Assembly: GCA_023263735.1 (NCBI GenBank)
Contig: JALQUQ010000125.1
Location: 1-7,623, forward strand
Length of the DNA stretch: 7,623 nucleotides
Direction of reading: 5' to 3'
Source of the DNA: Paracoccaceae bacterium
GTDB lineage: Bacteria; Pseudomonadota; Alphaproteobacteria; Rhodobacterales; Rhodobacteraceae
The position numbers were made by a program, and so were the translations under genes. Shown here in pieces: positions 6,363 to 7,623 of the stretch (the stretch's first letter is position 1; each line of letters starts with the position of its first letter). A model generated the notes under the pieces. It had not been told where the DNA came from. It searched no databases and saw only the letters and a program-made list of their open reading frames with translations.

Positions 6363-7623
6363 CCGGTGATGTCATCCTTGAACTCAAAGGGGCCACAAAG
6401 CATTTCCGGGGCATCTATGCGATCCGGGGTATCGATCTGACGCTGCGGCGGGGGGAAATCCACGCGGTTCTGGGCGAAAACGGCGCGGGGAAATCCACGC
6501 TGATGAAGGCCTTGGCCGGCGTGCACCAGCTTTCCGAAGGACAAATCTTTCTGGAAGGCAAGCCGGTCGAGTTTCAAAACCCGCGCCAAGCCCTCGAAGC
6601 GGGCATCGCCATGGTGTTTCAGGAAACCAACCTCGTGCCGTCGATGACGGTGGCGCAGAACATCTTTCTGGGCGACGAAAAGTTCCTGAACCGCCTGCGG
6701 GGGCTGCACATCAACGCCCAGCAGTATCTGTTGTCGATGAACTTTGATGTCGATGCGACGGCCTTGGTCAACACGCTGGGCGCCGCACAGCGCCAGATGG
6801 TCGAGGTGGCCCGCGCCGCGCATCACAACGCCAAGGTCATCATTTTCGACGAACCCACGGCAACACTGACCCCCGAAGAGAAAAGCTATTTCTTTGGGCT
6901 GGTGCGGCGGTTGCGGAGCAAGGGGATTTCGATCCTTTTCATCACCCACGCGCTGGAAGAGGCGCTGCAATATTCCGACCAGATCACCATCTTGCGCGAT
7001 GGCCAATTGGTGGGCGGTGGTCCGACCCGTGACTTTGACCGCGACAGCATTGTGCGCGCCATGGTGGGCCGTTCGTTGGAAAACGAGTTGTACGGTGCCA
7101 CCAAGGGCCGCGACATCAAGGTCAGACGGCCGGGCAAAAAGCTGCTTTCGGTCGAAAACGTGACCAAGGGCAAAATTGTCCGGAACACCTCGTTCAGCAT
7201 CTACGACGGCCAGATCACCGGGATGTTCGGTCTGGTCGGTGCGGGCCGAACCGAAACGATGCAAATCGTCTCGGGCGCGATCAAGCGCGATTTCCTGAAT
7301 GGCGGCGAAATCCGTCTGGATGGCAAGCCGGTGCGCTATCGCGTTCCCCGTCAAGGGATGCAGGATGGCATCATGTATGTCACCGAAGACCGCAAATACG
7401 ACGGTTTCTTTGAAACCATGTCGATCGAGGAAAACATCTGGATGGGCGATATCGCCCGCGCCCGCAACTTTGCCAGTGTCGTCAGCATGAACCATGCGCG
7501 CGAATTGGCCAAGGACTGGACGAAAAAGCTGTCGATCCGGGCGATCAGCCCAACGGCCAAGATGTTGGAACTCTCGGGCGGGAACCAGCAAAAGGTCGTG
7601 ATCGCGAAAAGCCTTGTTCAAAT
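6359..7623 (+). CDS. Sugar-type ABC transporter tandem ATPase (RbsA/MglA/XylG family), 3' end cut by window
   Basis: This cytoplasmic subunit would power import through the two permeases. 421 codons are visible of a usual total near 500; the C-terminus lies beyond the window. Domain 1 has Walker A GENGAGKST (39-47), Q-loop VFQE (Gln88), signature region LGAAQRQ (140-146, in place of LSxGQ), Walker B VIIFDEPTA (160-168) and the switch histidine in ITHAL (His197). Domain 2 has the family's altered Walker A GLVGAGRTE (291-299, Lys replaced by Arg297), ITEDR-like VTEDRK, and a canonical signature LSGGNQQ (405-411). One intact and one degenerate nucleotide site is normal for this family. ATG 6359 overlaps the preceding stop as ATGA, with GGAGG (6348-6352) 6 bases before it, so it is very likely co-translated with the propeller gene. 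It belongs to the same importer as the three upstream components. Confidence 0.95.
   Translation, partial: MTGDVILELKGATKHFRGIYAIRGIDLTLRRGEIHAVLGENGAGKSTLMKALAGVHQLSEGQIFLEGKPVEFQNPRQALEAGIAMVFQETNLVPSMTVAQNIFLGDEKFLNRLRGLHINAQQYLLSMNFDVDATALVNTLGAAQRQMVEVARAAHHNAKVIIFDEPTATLTPEEKSYFFGLVRRLRSKGISILFITHALEEALQYSDQITILRDGQLVGGGPTRDFDRDSIVRAMVGRSLENELYGATKGRDIKVRRPGKKLLSVENVTKGKIVRNTSFSIYDGQITGMFGLVGAGRTETMQIVSGAIKRDFLNGGEIRLDGKPVRYRVPRQGMQDGIMYVTEDRKYDGFFETMSIEENIWMGDIARARNFASVVSMNHARELAKDWTKKLSIRAISPTAKMLELSGGNQQKVVIAKSLVQ

Noticed and set aside
6776..6797. Degenerate signature LGAAQRQ in the first ATPase domain as a sign of inactivation
   Set aside because: Variation at this motif in the first domain is common in RbsA/XylG-type ATPases, and Walker A, Walker B and the switch His are intact.
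6254..7621. Minus-strand open frame of 455 codons opposite the ATPase
   Set aside because: It is a shadow of the ATPase frame, caused by G/C third positions. The plus strand carries all ABC ATPase motifs in order.

Overview
The window joins two unlike pieces of DNA. Positions 1 to about 490 are AT-rich (by eye 35-40% GC) and hold the end of an open frame that looks viral, possibly part of a phage single-subunit RNA polymerase. From about 490-510 to the end the DNA is GC-rich (by eye near 60%), with codon use, Shine-Dalgarno sequences and tight gene packing typical of an alphaproteobacterium. The family mix suggests Rhodobacterales (a Roseobacter/Rhodobacter relative), but no marker gene is present to prove this. 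The change inside one open frame suggests an assembly or amplification chimera, or less likely a real insertion of phage DNA.

The GC-rich part is a leader of about 490 bp followed by one co-directional (+) operon for a carbohydrate-type (CUT2/RbsABC-like) ABC importer. The order is: permease 1 (988-2037, TTG start), periplasmic binding protein (2092-3096), permease 2 fused to a C-terminal six-bladed beta-propeller of the strictosidine synthase/SMP-30/APMAP type (3118-5271), a second stand-alone propeller paralogue (5268-6362), and a double-domain ATPase (6359 to the window end, cut). The last three genes overlap by ATGA at both junctions, so translational coupling is likely. The leader contains a good candidate sigma-54 (-24/-12) promoter about 65 bp before the first start, a perfect 17-bp palindrome that could be an operator, and a GC-rich hairpin. 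A possible divergent start codon with a Shine-Dalgarno sequence lies exactly at the junction.

The four standard importer parts are present: binding protein, two different permeases forming a heterodimeric channel, and one tandem-domain ATPase. The unusual part is the pair of propeller proteins. One is covalently attached to the permease, probably on its cytoplasmic face, and keeps the Glu/Asn/Asp residues expected of this metal-dependent hydrolase/lactonase fold. The other is free, probably cytoplasmic, and has Tyr and Ala in place of the Asn and Asp. My inference is that the system imports a sugar, polyol or lactone-forming compound and hydrolyses or senses it at the channel exit. The substrate cannot be read from the sequence.
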